Assembly (NCBI RefSeq): GCF_030247195.1
Contig: NC_080671.1
Location: 298,316,917-298,380,916, forward strand
Origin: Topomyia yanbarensis
Taxonomy: Eukaryota > Arthropoda > Insecta > Diptera > Culicidae
Direction of reading: 5' to 3'
DNA: 64,000 nt
The notes beneath the pieces were generated by a model. That model searched no databases. It was not told the DNA's origin and was given only the letters and a program-made list of their open reading frames with translations. This document shows positions 24,178 through 35,339 of the stretch, one piece after another. Numbering within the stretch: position 1 is the first letter of the stretch; each line of letters starts with the position of its first letter. The position numbers were made by a program, and so were the translations under genes.

Positions 24178-26717
24178 CACAGTGGTCGCAATGGTACCAA
24201 AACGTGCGTTTAATTAATGGTGCTCTAGGAGTTGATTTCAGCGATTTGGTGTGTTAGAAAAGCTTTTTCAGAATGGAAGCCCCCTTTTTTGATGTATACT
24301 GAATTGTGATTAATCCACCTACAAGTGAGATAGAAAATTTATTTCCACTAACTTTTAAGATAGAGGCACGATGTCAATGACAAAGTTATAGTAAATTCTA
24401 CTGCGAGAAAACTTGTTGAACACGCAAACTCTCCAAAATGTAATTGTGTTGAGATAAAGGACGTTGTTTGTGGGAGGCACCCAAAAAATCATTTTTTTAT
24501 TATAACTTTTTTCTGAGATTTTTGCAATTCTTCAAATGTTCTATGAAGTTGTTGAAATTAAGAAATTGCAGATATTTGTCGAAGATGTCAACATTTTTTA
24601 TTACAAAACTTAAGAGTTATTAAATAAAGTGGGTTAAAAATACCGCCATTTTGAATGACAATTACTAAGAGAAGTGGAAATATATGGAAGACATTTCGAT
24701 TCGATGAGAAAGACAGTGAAAAGTACTATAAACAAAAATACTACTCACAACGGCCATCCACCGGCCTGTATAAAAAAAAATTCTTTCGGGCAATGCATGT
24801 TTTTCATTTTGTAACAAAATAATTACGACATTTTAAGCATAACTCTTTATAGCAATTGTTTCTATGTGTTATTCTATTCTACGAACATTCTAAAAAATCT
24901 TTGGAAATGTCAAAGTACACATATGAATCCAAAACTCTCAGCTCTGTAGTCTCCAACTTACGAATTATTCGGAAACTAGCACAACAACAAAAGTGATCAA
25001 CTAAAAAATGCGCAAAAATTTTTGGCTGTCTTTACAAGAATAAAAATCCAGTCACTCTAAGTCGAGTTATCAACGAAATATTGTGACATCCCGACTAATG
25101 AGATGGATAAGGGCTCGTCTACCCTATATGCCGTTTTCATGAAACGATTACGTGGCCGGAATTGTCAATAATTCTTTTGCAAGCACGCATTGAATGATTA
25201 AATATTTGAAATTAACCCTCAAAAAAGCAAACGAAAATTGTGACTTCATAAAGCATCGCTTCTAAGACCCAATGAAACCAAGAGCCTCTTTTTTGTCGTT
25301 TCACCAGTGAGAGAATCGAAAGCCCGAAAACGCTCGATCATTTGTATTTCGAATTACAAATTCATTGAAACTAGGGAACTGTAACTAGCCGAGCCTCTGA
25401 TACCCCTTGCCTTTTTGAGGGTTAAAATTTGACAGAGATGTAATATATAGGTGAAAATATTTTTCTAAAGATTTTCTGGCAAGTCGGATCCTAAGCAGCA
25501 ACTCTGACTACACAGTCGTTTCGTGAAAATGATATCTAATACTCTTTGCTACGGTTCATACTCATGAAAATACAGTAAACCTTTTTAGACGTCCACACCT
25601 AGAAAATATAGTGTAAATTTACGTCTCCTGACCCTGACATATACGAGCATCAAAAATGACTTAGTTTTACGTGTGATTTTAATTTTACATGACGTTTAAT
25701 TTCGTAAATCATGTAATTTTACTCGTCATACAGCGTTTGTTCTGAATGGTAGGAAGTGTAATTTTATGTCATTGCGCATGTAAAGTATATGTTTCATGTA
25801 AAATTAAACAGAATACGGTAACGTTCCGTCATTTCGTAAATTACGGTTTGTTGAATTGTGTCATGTTTGCAATTACGTCAACGATAAAATTCAAATTTTT
25901 TTGGTGTGATCTCTAGTGTTCACTTTCCAAATCCTGTTAATTTATGAATAGTTTCCGATAACAGAAATTCAAAGTTCACGATTTATAGGTGTATTTATTA
26001 CTCTCAATGATTTTTTAGAATATTCGACACATAGAAAAACAATCGCTAAAAAATTTATGCTGAAAAAGTCGTACTTATTTTGTTACAAAATGCAAAACAT
26101 ACATTGCCGGAAAGTATTTTTTGTATACAGGCCAGTGGATGCCCGTTGTAAGTAGTATTTTTTCTTATAGTACTTGTCACTGTCTTTCTCATAGAATCGA
26201 AATGTCTTCCACATATTTCCACTTCTCTTAGTAATTGTCATTCAAAATGGCGGTATTTTTAACCCATTTTATTTAATAACTCTTAAGTTTTGAAATAAAA
26301 AATGTTGACGTCTTCGACAAATATCTGCAATTTCTTAATTTCAACAACTTCATAGAACATCTGAAGAATTGCAAAAATCTCAGAAAAAAGTTATAATGAA
26401 AAATGGTTTTTTGGGTGCCTTCCGCTGTATCGCGCTTTATCTCAACACCATTACATTTTGGAGAGTTTGCATGTTCAACAAGTTTTCTCGCAGTAGAATT
26501 TACTATAACTTTGTTATTGACATCGTGCCTCTATTTTAAAAGTTAGTGGAAATAAATTTTCTATCTCACTTGTAGGTGGATTAATCACAATTCAGTATAC
26601 ATCAAAAGAAGGGGGCTTCCATTCTGAAAAAGTGTTTCTAACACACCAAATCGCAAAAATCAACTCCTAGAGCACCATTAATTAAACGCACGTTTTGGTA
26701 CCATTGCGACCACTGTG
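24178..26717. mobile_element. Fold-back element with CACAGTG ends, 2,540 bp, 5-bp target duplication (Transib-like)
   Basis: Both ends begin CACAGTGGTCGCAATGGTAC and stay inverted-complementary for about 715 bp (24178 to about 24905, and about 26005-26717). The flanks are CACTG on both sides (24173-24177, 26718-26722), and hAT copy 2 shows the empty site at 30205-30220. The central kilobase has no transposase and contains a probable nested MITE. Transib elements have 5-bp duplications and CACWRTG-type ends, so assignment to that superfamily is an inference from ends and duplication length only. Confidence 0.8.
25592..25909. mobile_element. Probable MITE with CACACC ends
   Basis: The left end CACACCTAGAAAATATAGTG and right end AATTTTTTTGGTGTG are imperfect inverted repeats. 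The interior is full of TTTACATGA/TCATGTAAAATT motifs in both directions. A similar internal style is seen in the TA-flanked MITE at 39233-39479. A target duplication was not found. It lies in the unique centre of the CACAGTG-ended element. Confidence 0.45.
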
Positions 26718-27086
26718 CACTGTGGAGGATAAGTCGAACGAGCATTGCTCTCCCCCACAACTAACAGGAAGATGAGAGAAAAGTAGGCAGAACTGCGGCA
26801 TCACACTATGTGGTGTCGGTTATTCATCACCAACAAATTTTCATTTCACAAAAAACGGGCAAAACTTGCCTTCCTAGCCCAGTTAAGGATCGCTACCGGA
26901 GTAGCAACAACACCGGAAGAGCTCGTTTGATGTTGACCTAGTCAGTTGGATTAGAACAAATCTGCCAGACCTTAGTGCAGCTTGTGATAAGCACCACTAA
27001 GAGTAAAATAATTTGCTAACACCTTTTTGAACGACGTAGTGGAATGCAACATTTTAATTGTAGCACATAGCGAAATATTACTTTCC

Positions 27087-27201
27087 TTAACCCTCCGCAT
27101 ATGTCCTACCGAACGAGCAACCGCTGGTACCCAAACACGATTTCGCTAAATTTTCAGAGCAGCGTACACACAGTGCACTAGCGCGACTGCCGGAAGGTTA
27201 A
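27087..27201. mobile_element. TTAA-flanked MITE, internally shortened copy
   Basis: It is bounded by TTAA (27087-27090 and 27198-27201), with CCCTCCG on the left and CGGAAGG on the right. It is the same as the 30590-30713 copy but has lost GAAGTCGCG near the left end. The position within the hAT host is the same in both hAT copies. Confidence 0.7.
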
Positions 27202-27403
27202 TTTGTAGTAAATTTTATTTGTTTTTCATTTTCATTATTTTGTGAAAGAAATTAGCAATATTTGGTGAACTCATCTTCGCCACCTTGAAACGAAGGGTTA
27301 GTCGGGCAAAATAAATCTGAACCAGAGTAATAGTTAACTTAAACTTTTTAAATATTTTGCGAAGAATCAATTAATTCCAAAAAAATGAACCTATGCTTCT
27401 TCC

Positions 27404-29429
27404 AAATATTATAAAATAACAATATGGTTCACTTCTGCATTTCTTAAAAGACACCACACTGGCGCTACCATGGCACAAAAGGTTACTAGTACACTGTAAA
27501 TTTTGCAGTACGTAATGACAATTCTCAGTTCAACACAATACGTTATAGTAGAGGTGGCAACATTTCTAGATTAGGGACACTGGAAATAATCAAAACGATA
27601 AAACCATATGCAATTAAACATCACTTTCATATGCGTTCTCATGTTAAAAAGTTAAAGAAATGATTTCCCTTTGAATTTCATATGAAAATCCATTAAAAAG
27701 CATTTCATGTGGTGTTTCAAATTAAATTCAAACAAATTGAACATGAATATGACATATTTATCCATTGAATGACCATTGCCGTACTATTGAACTTTCCACA
27801 TGACTTTCGCATGAAAAACATGTAGTGCATTTCTACATGTAAAACAATTGTTTTCACCGATTCTTCTGCCAATGAAATCTATAAGTAAAACAATGTGATA
27901 TTCACGTGTAATTCATGTAAAAATTTTAGTCAATGGTATTTCTTATGATGTTGATGTGCTTTTCACACCATGTTCGCATGAATTTCATTTGAAAACCATA
28001 TGTCCCACACTCGAATGAATATTCAAGTGGCAACGGTGTGTATTTAATGTGTTTGTGGATTGAAATAATTCAATAGATTTCCGCATGATGTTAACGTGTT
28101 AAGTTTTTTCGGCGGAGAAAACTTTTTTGGATTTATTATCTTTCCAGCAGGAGAAAGCTATATGATTTCGTTCTAATGATCATATTTTAATACCCACATG
28201 AGATAACGATCATTGCGTAGTCTGACCAGTTCATTAAGAGGCACAATTCACAGAAAAACGTAAGTAGAAAAATATTTCGCTGATGAAAATGCTGGAAATC
28301 TCATTCTCTGCTTACACTGCCCATAAACGCATAAGAGTCCCATATGGATTTTTGGCGAAAATGAGTTATCTGTTGGATTGTATTCTGTATAATCACTGAA
28401 TCACAATGAACAAATAAGATTACCAGGTTTGTTATGAAAATACCGAAAAAAATTCCAAAACATGGTTGTCCCATCCATAAGGCTCAATGAGAATGTAAAT
28501 CTTCAATAGTGTTTTTCTCGGCTTGCTGTTTTTTTCAATATGGGACTCTTATGCTTTTATGGGCAGTACATGTATTTGGGATAATTTTTTCTAACGCAGC
28601 TGGAGAAGATTCTGGTAGTTTAAAGCAGCATCCCTAAAATGAAGCTGATGCAAAAACAAATTACACCGATAAACCCACGATATATTTTACACTGAGCTCC
28701 AACTATTGATTCTTACGTTGCGCAGGCTTGGCAGAACTTTTTTCCATCTGTTGATTCTTGCGTTGCGCAGGCCTGGCAGCATACTCAAGGTTTCAGATAC
28801 ACAAATACCAACACGTTAGAAAATGAACAATTTGCCCAAGGCTTAAAGTGTAAACATTTGACGAGCACGCGTCATAGAAATCGTCGGCGAAAACAATTAC
28901 ATGAAATTCCTATATTGTTTGCTGCAAACGAATGATCGACACCTGATAAATCACAAGGAAGCTATGCCGATGTCCAATACCTTTGCTGTGAACAGAAAAT
29001 TATGGTGGGATATGTTTTCTATGGCATGCAGCTAAATTTCCGATTTACGCTAATAATCACATAGATGCACTGATTATCCACTGTGTCTAGTGTAATTATG
29101 GCGTAATTTACGTCAAGAATCCATTGCACACTATTTTTTCCACCATAAGAGCTCAAATATTGTCAATTAACTTTCGAGAAATTCGTTTGTTTATCTCAAC
29201 GATTTCTCTGACGTCACCGAAAACTATCAATTCGCGGAGTAGCAAGACTCGTTTCTGTGAGCCGTGCAATTTGCTCACCTTTCTCTTCTATACTTCTTGG
29301 GCGCGTTTGACGCTAATCGCAGAATGATTATTTATTGAGATTAAAAACTTTTCTCGTCCACAGATTGCATTACATTTATGTCCTTTGTGATTCGTATGGG
29401 ATTTACTATATTGTTAATATACAATATTT
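27404..29429. mobile_element. TIR element of 2,026 bp with 9-bp target duplication
   Basis: It is flanked by GCTTCTTCC (27395-27403 and 29430-29438); hAT copy 2 has the single empty site near 30906. The ends AAATATTATAAAATAACAAT and ATTGTTAATATACAATATTT are imperfect inverted repeats of about 20 bp. The interior at 27590-28110 is rich in CATATGAAA/TTCATGTG-like motifs in both directions. No transposase ORF is present. A 9-bp duplication is typical of Mutator-like elements, so a non-autonomous MULE is possible but unproven. Confidence 0.65.
28317..28566. mobile_element. MITE, 250 bp, CTGCCCATAAA ends
   Basis: The left end CTGCCCATAAACGCATAAGA with GTCCCATAT, and its inverted counterpart ending ATGCTTTTATGGGCAG, form a TIR of about 29 bp. 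Flanks are TACA on both sides (28313-28316, 28567-28570); a TA-only duplication cannot be excluded. It lies inside the 9-bp-duplication element. It has no coding capacity. Confidence 0.75.
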
Positions 29430-29506
29430 GCTTCTTCCTACCAAACCCGGAGAAATTGATATAAAACCCGGGTCAAACCCGGAGGGGTGGCAACCCTACT
29501 TGTGGT

Positions 29507-29941
29507 CTACAGTGAGCGGCTACCGCAGCTCGTTCTTTAGCAACTCTATGGGCATAACGACAATTTAACATAATAAATTTTATCTGAAGGAATTCATTGG
29601 GCATAATTTTTATTTCATTCTGTTGAATTCTGTACCTCCAAATGCAGATTGCTACCACCATGGAACTAATACAACCAGGGTACAGGTAAAATACTGTATC
29701 TTCAATATACCGGTCTGGTTGTACAGCCCTGGATTGAAAGCTTTGTCGCATTCAAATACAAATGCTACAAATGATGGTATGGACATACATGGATCCGCAA
29801 GAAAACTGCATAACTTGGAAAATTGTCGTGAAAGAGTCACATAAAAAACCGCAGCAAAATGGTATAAAAGGATTTCGGTACGTATCGAATCCTCGTTTCA
29901 AGCAGATGTTTTGAAAACGATATTTACTTCAAAACTTTTGG
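29507..29941. other. Gene-free stretch between two hAT copies
   Basis: No supported gene. The overlapping ORFs of 60-92 codons on both strands have no recognisable domain. Confidence 0.5.
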
Positions 29942-29949
29942 GCCTCACA

Positions 29950-31011
29950 TAGGGTTGCCACCTCTGGAGAGGCTTTAACCCGGAGATTTTCACTGATCTG
30001 GAGGGTGGTGGGTTTTGCGTGGAACGAAACAGAAATTGGAATCAAAGCGATTGCTAGGCATTTTAGAGCAGTTTAATCGCTTTTCATTAGAACCTTAAAG
30101 TAAAACTGTAAATTTTTCACGCTTGAGGACGGTTTTATCGGTTTAATGTGGTGTAGTCTTTCACTTACCTGACTAAGTGCCAAGAATACAAAAGCACCAG
30201 CTACTCTCACTGTGGAGGTCAAACGAGCATTGCTCTCCACAACTAACAGAAGGAGAGCAAAGGAGGCAGAGCTGCGACATCACACTATGTGGTGTCGTTT
30301 ATTCGTCACCAACAAATTTTAATTTCGCAGCAAAGGGGCAAAACTCACCTCCCTAGCCCACTTAAGGATCGCTGCTGGAGTAGCAACAACACCGGAAGAG
30401 CTCGTTTGATGTTGACCTAGTCAGTTGGATTAGAACAAATCTGCCAGACCTTAGTGCAGCTGGTGATAAGCACCACTAAGAGTGAAATGATTTGGTAAAA
30501 TTGCAGTAAAATAACTTTTTTACACCATTTTGAGCGACTTAGCGGAATGTAACATTTCAATTGTAGCACATAGCGAAATATTACTTTCCTTAACCCTCCG
30601 GAAGTCGCGCATATGGCTTACCGAACGGGCAGCCGCTGGTCCCCTAAGACGATTTCGCTAGATTTTCAGAGCAGCGTGCACTCAGTGCACTAGCGCAACT
30701 TCCGGAAGGTTAATTTGTTGTAAATTTTATTTGTTTTTCATTTTCATTGCTTTGTGAAAGAAATTAGCAATATTTGGTGAACTCTTCGCCACCTTGAAAC
30801 GAAGGGTTAGTAGGGGAAAATAAATCTGCACCAGAGTAATAGTTTATTCAGACTTTTTAAATATTTTGTAAAGAATCAATTAATTCCAAAAAAAAATGAA
30901 CCTATGCTTCTTCCCACCAAACCCGGAGAAATTGATGTAAAACCCGGAGACCCGGAGATCGCTCTCGAAAACCGGAGTCTCCTGGTCAAACCCGGAGGGG
31001 TGGCAACCCTA
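29950..31011. mobile_element. hAT element (TAGGGTTGCCACC family), copy 2, 1,062 bp
   Basis: It begins TAGGGTTGCCACCTCTGGAG, ends CCGGAGGGGTGGCAACCCTA, and is flanked by GCCTCACA (29942-29949, 31012-31019). Extra CCCGGAG and CCGGAGTCTCC motifs sit just inside the right end. It carries the TTAA MITE but neither of the two large insertions found in copy 1, so it serves as the empty-site reference. It has no transposase ORF. Confidence 0.9.
30590..30713. mobile_element. TTAA-flanked MITE, 124 bp including duplications (piggyBac-like)
   Basis: TTAA, then CCCTCCGGAAGTCGCG at the left, and CGCAACTTCCGGAAGG, then TTAA at the right. The duplicated TTAA and CCY-starting ends fit piggyBac-type MITEs. 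It sits inside hAT copy 2 at the same place as its partner in copy 1, so it was present before the hAT copies separated. Confidence 0.75.
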
Positions 31012-31019
31012 GCCTCACA

Positions 31020-31745
31020 CAATTTTTTCATGGTTACGTGCTCGTCACCAGAGGTTTCTCTTTAGAATTGGAACTAAATCAGATTGATTCACTACCATGC
31101 GCTATAATGCCCCATTCAAACCTGACTCAAATGTTACTTCATGAAATGTTTAATAGCCTGTTCTAATAAAATGAATAATGCTTTATATATTTTTGATCGG
31201 GTATAACACACCGAATCAAAAAAATTTCCTCCAGCTGGGATGAAAATCCCAGAATGAACAAATAATAAAGTGAAAAGTTTAAACAGTTCGAATGTAAACA
31301 GTAAACATACTACCGATCGAGAAGACATGTTAGGACTTGACGCTAAGTGACAGGACCATCGCATAAATTATCGATGAAAAAGTCTATTTTTAGCGCACTC
31401 CTTATTTGCCTCTCGAGGCATTTACTTAGGACAACTACTCATTATTTTATTCACCGCATATCGGTTACGGCGCATATTTTTCCTTTATCATAATCATCTG
31501 CAGATCGATTAGATTTTAATGTACCATATATGTAATGTCGTTCAGTGATGCATTTGGCACGGAACGAAACACCAAGCCCGAACACCATCTTGACATATTG
31601 ATATCTACTATTATTAACAACAGTAGGTATTGTTTGCACTAGAACATTATCTCCGGCAAGATACTTGGTTCGATACAAGCAGTACAAAATAACTTATGTC
31701 AATATGTTGTTAATTAGATATCATTTTTCAGCCAGATTACATACG
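31020..31745. other. Gene-free stretch
   Basis: AT-rich sequence with scattered short ORFs on both strands. None has a recognisable domain, and no repeat boundaries were seen. Confidence 0.5.
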
Positions 31746-31753
31746 AGGGGCAG

Positions 31754-32644
31754 TAGAGTGGGACATGGTTATATGAAAAAAATAAAATTTGGCTCCGAGT
31801 AACTTTTTGGGTCCCATTTAGCTCCCAGAACAACTCTGCAAATTTTTAGCTCGATCGGTGAAACTATATTTTTGCGCCCACGGTTTAAAGTTTACATGGG
31901 ATTTCGTATGGGAAAATTGTCTTTAGCAAATTAATTCTTCCAAGAGTCGCCCGTTATCTCCTAAAAATAAACAGATGTCTGATTTTTATAGGAAATTTGT
32001 CAAGTAAACAAAGTCTAGAAGACTGCAAAACGATCTGATGCTTGTGGAAAAAGTTATTAAGCAAAAACCGATTGATGCCCTGAAGATTGATGAAAATTTC
32101 AGTTTTCATTGCATCACTGCTTCTGACGGTCTAATTATATACAAAATTTTTAACTTTCTCTTATTATGTAAAAAAGAAGCCTCAATTTATCCCTCAAAAC
32201 CTTGCGAAGTGGCCAAATAGTATAGATAAACGATTTAGATACGTTAAGAGAGGATTAAAACAAAATTGCGTGTAATTGGACAACCAACAGCAGTGGTGCT
32301 AGAAAAAATGAGTATTTCATCAATCGTCAGAGCATCAATCGGTTTCTGCTTAATAACTTTTTTCTCAAGCATCAGATCGTTTCGTGGTTTTCGAGACTTT
32401 GTTTCTTTGCTAAATTTCCTATACAAACCACATAACGATTTATTTTTAGGAAGAAATGGGCGGCTCCTGGAGGAATTATTTTGTAAAAGTTAACTTTCCC
32501 ATACAAAATCCCATGTAAACTTTAAACAGTGGGCGCAAAAATATAGTTTCACCGATCGAGCTAAGAATTTGCACAGTTGTTCTAGGACCCAAATGGCACC
32601 TAAAAAGTTGCTCGGAGCTGCAATCTATTTTTTGTCCCACCCTA
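31754..32644. mobile_element. Fold-back hAT-type element, 891 bp
   Basis: It starts TAGAGTGGGACA and ends TGTCCCACCCTA, with an 8-bp duplication AGGGGCAG (31746-31753, 32645-32652). The ends remain complementary for roughly 160 bp and, with gaps, much further. Shared blocks include TAGCTCGATCGGTGAAACTA, TATTTTTGCGCCCAC and TTTAAAGTTTACATGGGATT. Internal blocks AAGCAAAAACCGATTGATGC at about 32057 and their inverse near 32335 continue the symmetry, so most of the element is one long hairpin. No transposase is encoded. Confidence 0.8.
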
Positions 32645-32652
32645 AGGGGCAG

Positions 32653-34150
32653 TAAGCGACGGTTTTTCTTGAAGTAACAAGAGCGCTGCCACGAAAACCA
32701 AACCAGCTAGTGTCCCATGGAAGCAGTTTCATCTTCAGACAATTTATACATAATTTGCGATTTTCCCGCATACTTCAAGAGGCTACGCTTAACATAGATG
32801 ACACTTTGCGCTATAATATTCTACCTAAATGCGCACAGCATCATTATCACGCCAGCAGTACGGATGTTTGCAAATGCGGGAAAAAATCGTGCGCCATGCA
32901 AGAAGACCTTCAACATAGAAAAAATCCCTCTACATATCATTGATTTCAGGCTAAATTTAATATTCCTCTTGATGTCTATCACTGGCTGTCTAACTAGTCG
33001 GACTTTTCGAGGGCTTGGATGAGCGGCGTCAAAAAAGGCATGAGCACAGCATAACTCAGAAAAATGTAATTCTCAGCATAAGACAGATCAAACACTCATT
33101 TTTTCCCTTCTGTGTAGTTCAGAAAGTGCATTCGCAACGTAAATATGCATGCCCCGTAGAGCATATCGCACCATCTAGAAGGCGTCATATAGCAGCGCTA
33201 ATTGGTTAGAGTAATTAATATGAATAAAGGAAGTTCATATGTTCCTGATGCTGAACTGATGCGCTCACTTGACCTAGAAAATCCACGCATTCTGGAAAAT
33301 GTATCCTGCCGCAACGGACATTTGGGTTTCTTCCGGATAATTTAAGTTGGGATATGAAAGTTTAGAAGATCGCTGCACATAACATCTGCTTTAGTACATG
33401 CAAATGCTTTTCTCACAAGTTCAAATGGCTCTACTGCCCTTCTATTTTTTTAGAAAAAGTAAAGTTTCGATTTAAGTGAATACAACAAAGAGGCTTTCCA
33501 TAAGATATGTAGACTGAATTTCAACAAATTTAATTGATTTAATTAAGTCCTCTAGAGATCGACAGAAGGCAAAGTAAAGTCTACGTAGATTATTGCCCTC
33601 CCCCCCCCCCCCAAACCAATCGAAAAAACGTAGAATTTTACTATTAACATCTATTATTGTATATTGGTATAAATTATTTCAAGGGGTTTGATTGATAAAT
33701 CTATTTATTTTTATGGGCCTAATATGTGTTTCAGGGTTCTAAAACTATCTACCAAAATGAAAAACTACAAAAATATCTGGTTACTCAAATTTACTATTGT
33801 GCTGCAAGGCCTTTTGGGTAAGCATCGAAAATTTTGAATATTTTGAACTCTTTTAATGTAGAATACATTTAAGGTTTCAATATAGGGGTCCCGTTTCAAA
33901 ATATCGGCTGCGGCGCCGCGTCAGATTTTGAACGTTAATAACTTTTATCATACTTAACAGAATTATTTGATTTTTAGACCAATTTGTTGCAAATATGTTC
34001 CTCTATGCTGTATTAAAATTTGAAGTATGTATAACATGTACTAATAACAAAAAAAATGTGTTTTGAAAAATCTTTCGAAAACGACTCGGAAAAGTGAAAA
34101 TTTTCAGCCCATCCCGCACAGAGCCGTCGTTATGGTAGACCAACCGAACA
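32653..34150. other. Gene-free region with a poly-C tract
   Basis: No supported gene. A run of about 14 C lies at 33598-33613. Part of 33880-33960 (ATATAGGGGTCCCGTTT) recurs at 37438-37456, so a diverged repeat is present. ORFs of up to 77 codons have no recognisable domain. Confidence 0.5.
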
Positions 34151-34179
34151 ATAAAATAATGAAAAGTTTATATATAGGT

Positions 34180-34417
34180 CCATTACATGTTTGTTCGTAT
34201 GGTTATTCGCATTGGGTTGCTTGACGAGAGCACTTGGTGGGGGAAAGACGGCATATTCCTTTGGTTAGGCCATTAGAAGCCGGACGGAAAGGAAAGGCTC
34301 ATGCACGGCACGAGAACGAGCGAGAAAGCGATAGTAGTGCATATTAGCGCGATTATATAAATATCTGTCGGTCGGTTTTTCTCATCATTCGTATTCGTTC
34401 AAGCACTAGCAAGCAGC
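34180..34417 (+). promoter_or_regulatory. Histone-type promoter and leader remnant, unit A
   Basis: Upstream of H3 pseudogene A lie a GCACGAGAACGAGCGAGAAA block, a TATA box in GATTATATAAATATC (about 34351) and a leader containing TTTTTCTCATCATTCGTATT and AGCACTAGCAAGCAGCCAG. The same blocks stand in the same order before pseudogene B. Similar blocks also occur inverted downstream, as expected for divergent histone promoters. Confidence 0.55.
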
Positions 34418-34686
34418 CAGTCCACCGAAGAAAAGCAGTCGGCGATGACGACGGCGGAAAAAGTGCCCCAGCTACTGGTGACTCATCGCAACCCGATCAG
34501 GAACTGTCGCCCTGCAAGAATTTCGCCCCAACTAAAGGGCAACAGAGTAGGCTATCGTTCCAGCGTCTGGGTCGTGAGATTGTGCAGGACTGCAAAGTCG
34601 AGCTACGCTTACAAAGCTCAGTCGTAATGATGCCCCGAGAAGCCAACGATGCCTACTTGGTCGGTTTGTTCGAGAATGCAAAATAG
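34418..34686 (+). pseudogene. Histone H3 pseudogene A
   Basis: The reading frame changes along the copy but keeps recognisable H3 pieces. The first is a remnant of KSTGGK followed by KSAPATG near 34420-34485. A longer C-terminal run follows, with [24 protein letters not shown] and [15 protein letters not shown], ending in TAG at 34684-34686. H3 normally has 136 codons; here the tail after the GLFE motif is cut by an early stop and the N-terminal third has deletions. It encodes no usable histone. It is the first of three such copies followed by stem-loops. Confidence 0.8.
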
Positions 34687-34753
34687 TGCTTTCTAGCTCA
34701 CCGTGTCCGCGGGGAGTGCGTCTGAATTATGCTCCCGCAATAAAACAATAAAC

Positions 34754-34769
34754 GGTTCTTTACAGGACC
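34754..34769 (+). terminator. Histone 3' stem-loop, unit A (one base changed)
   Basis: GGTTCTTTACAGGACC matches the replication-dependent histone stem-loop pattern GGYYCTTTTNAGRRCC except in the loop and one stem pair. It lies 67 bp after the pseudogene stop, the expected position for SLBP-directed 3' processing. Confidence 0.75.
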
Positions 34770-34864
34770 AATTAATTGTGTTCTAATAAGAGTTAAACTG
34801 AAATTTACATTTTATGGTGTATAACAAATAATTTTCAGAAAGCAATATAAGAGATACGATGTGT

Positions 34865-35000
34865 GGAAAGAAAGAAAGAGAATTTAAATTATCTTCTCTC
34901 GCTCGTTTTCGTGCACTGCTTTTCCATTCCTTTCTGCTGCTACTACCATCATAACTAAAACGAATGTGCGTGTTCCCCCACCATCTCATGACCAGTGTTG
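34865..35000 (-). promoter_or_regulatory. Inverted histone promoter-like block, unit A
   Basis: The minus strand reads GCACGAAAACGAGCGAGAG with GGAATGGAAAAGCAGTGCAC and ATTCGTTTTAGTTATGATGG nearby. These are the blocks seen in plus orientation before pseudogene B (35365-35450). Such inverted pairs fit the divergent arrangement of histone genes. No gene is preserved on its minus-strand side. Confidence 0.5.
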
Positions 35001-35339
35001 CCACAATTGCATGTCGCTATTACAATTTGAATTATTTTATTGATCCTCTCTAGTATTGATAAAATATAGAACATGCAAAGTACACTAGTCGCATGCTTTT
35101 ATTCGAACTTTTTGGCAGCCTCCGTTGATTAACTGCATAAATCGATTTGTTTGTGCAGCTCCTTGCTAGTAGCAAACTAAATAGCCTTTATCAGCGCTAA
35201 CAAATAAAACAAAAGAATTTAAATTTGTGAAAATCTTCTCCTTCCTTCTTTTCAAATCTGCAACATTCTTTGAAAATATTGTTGGAATGTTGTTATTGAA
35301 AAACTGAACATGCAAGTTTGCTAGCACTGGCCACTAGAT

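Larger units (their letters stand above)
23914..29498. mobile_element. hAT element (TAGGGTTGCCACC family), copy 1, expanded by nested insertions
   Basis: The left end TAGGGTTTCCACCTCTGGAG and right end CCGGAGGGGTGGCAACCCTA are inverted repeats, with an 8-bp duplication CTTGTGGT at 23906-23913 and 29499-29506. Its own sequence is nearly the same as the 1,062-bp copy 2 (29950-31011). The extra length is two insertions, 24178-26717 and 27404-29429. No transposase is encoded; the TIRs and 8-bp duplication place it in hAT. Confidence 0.9.

Noticed and set aside
34445..34627. 60-codon ORF starting at an ATG inside the histone unit
   Set aside because: It is an out-of-frame reading of the H3 pseudogene; the H3 residues lie in other frames.
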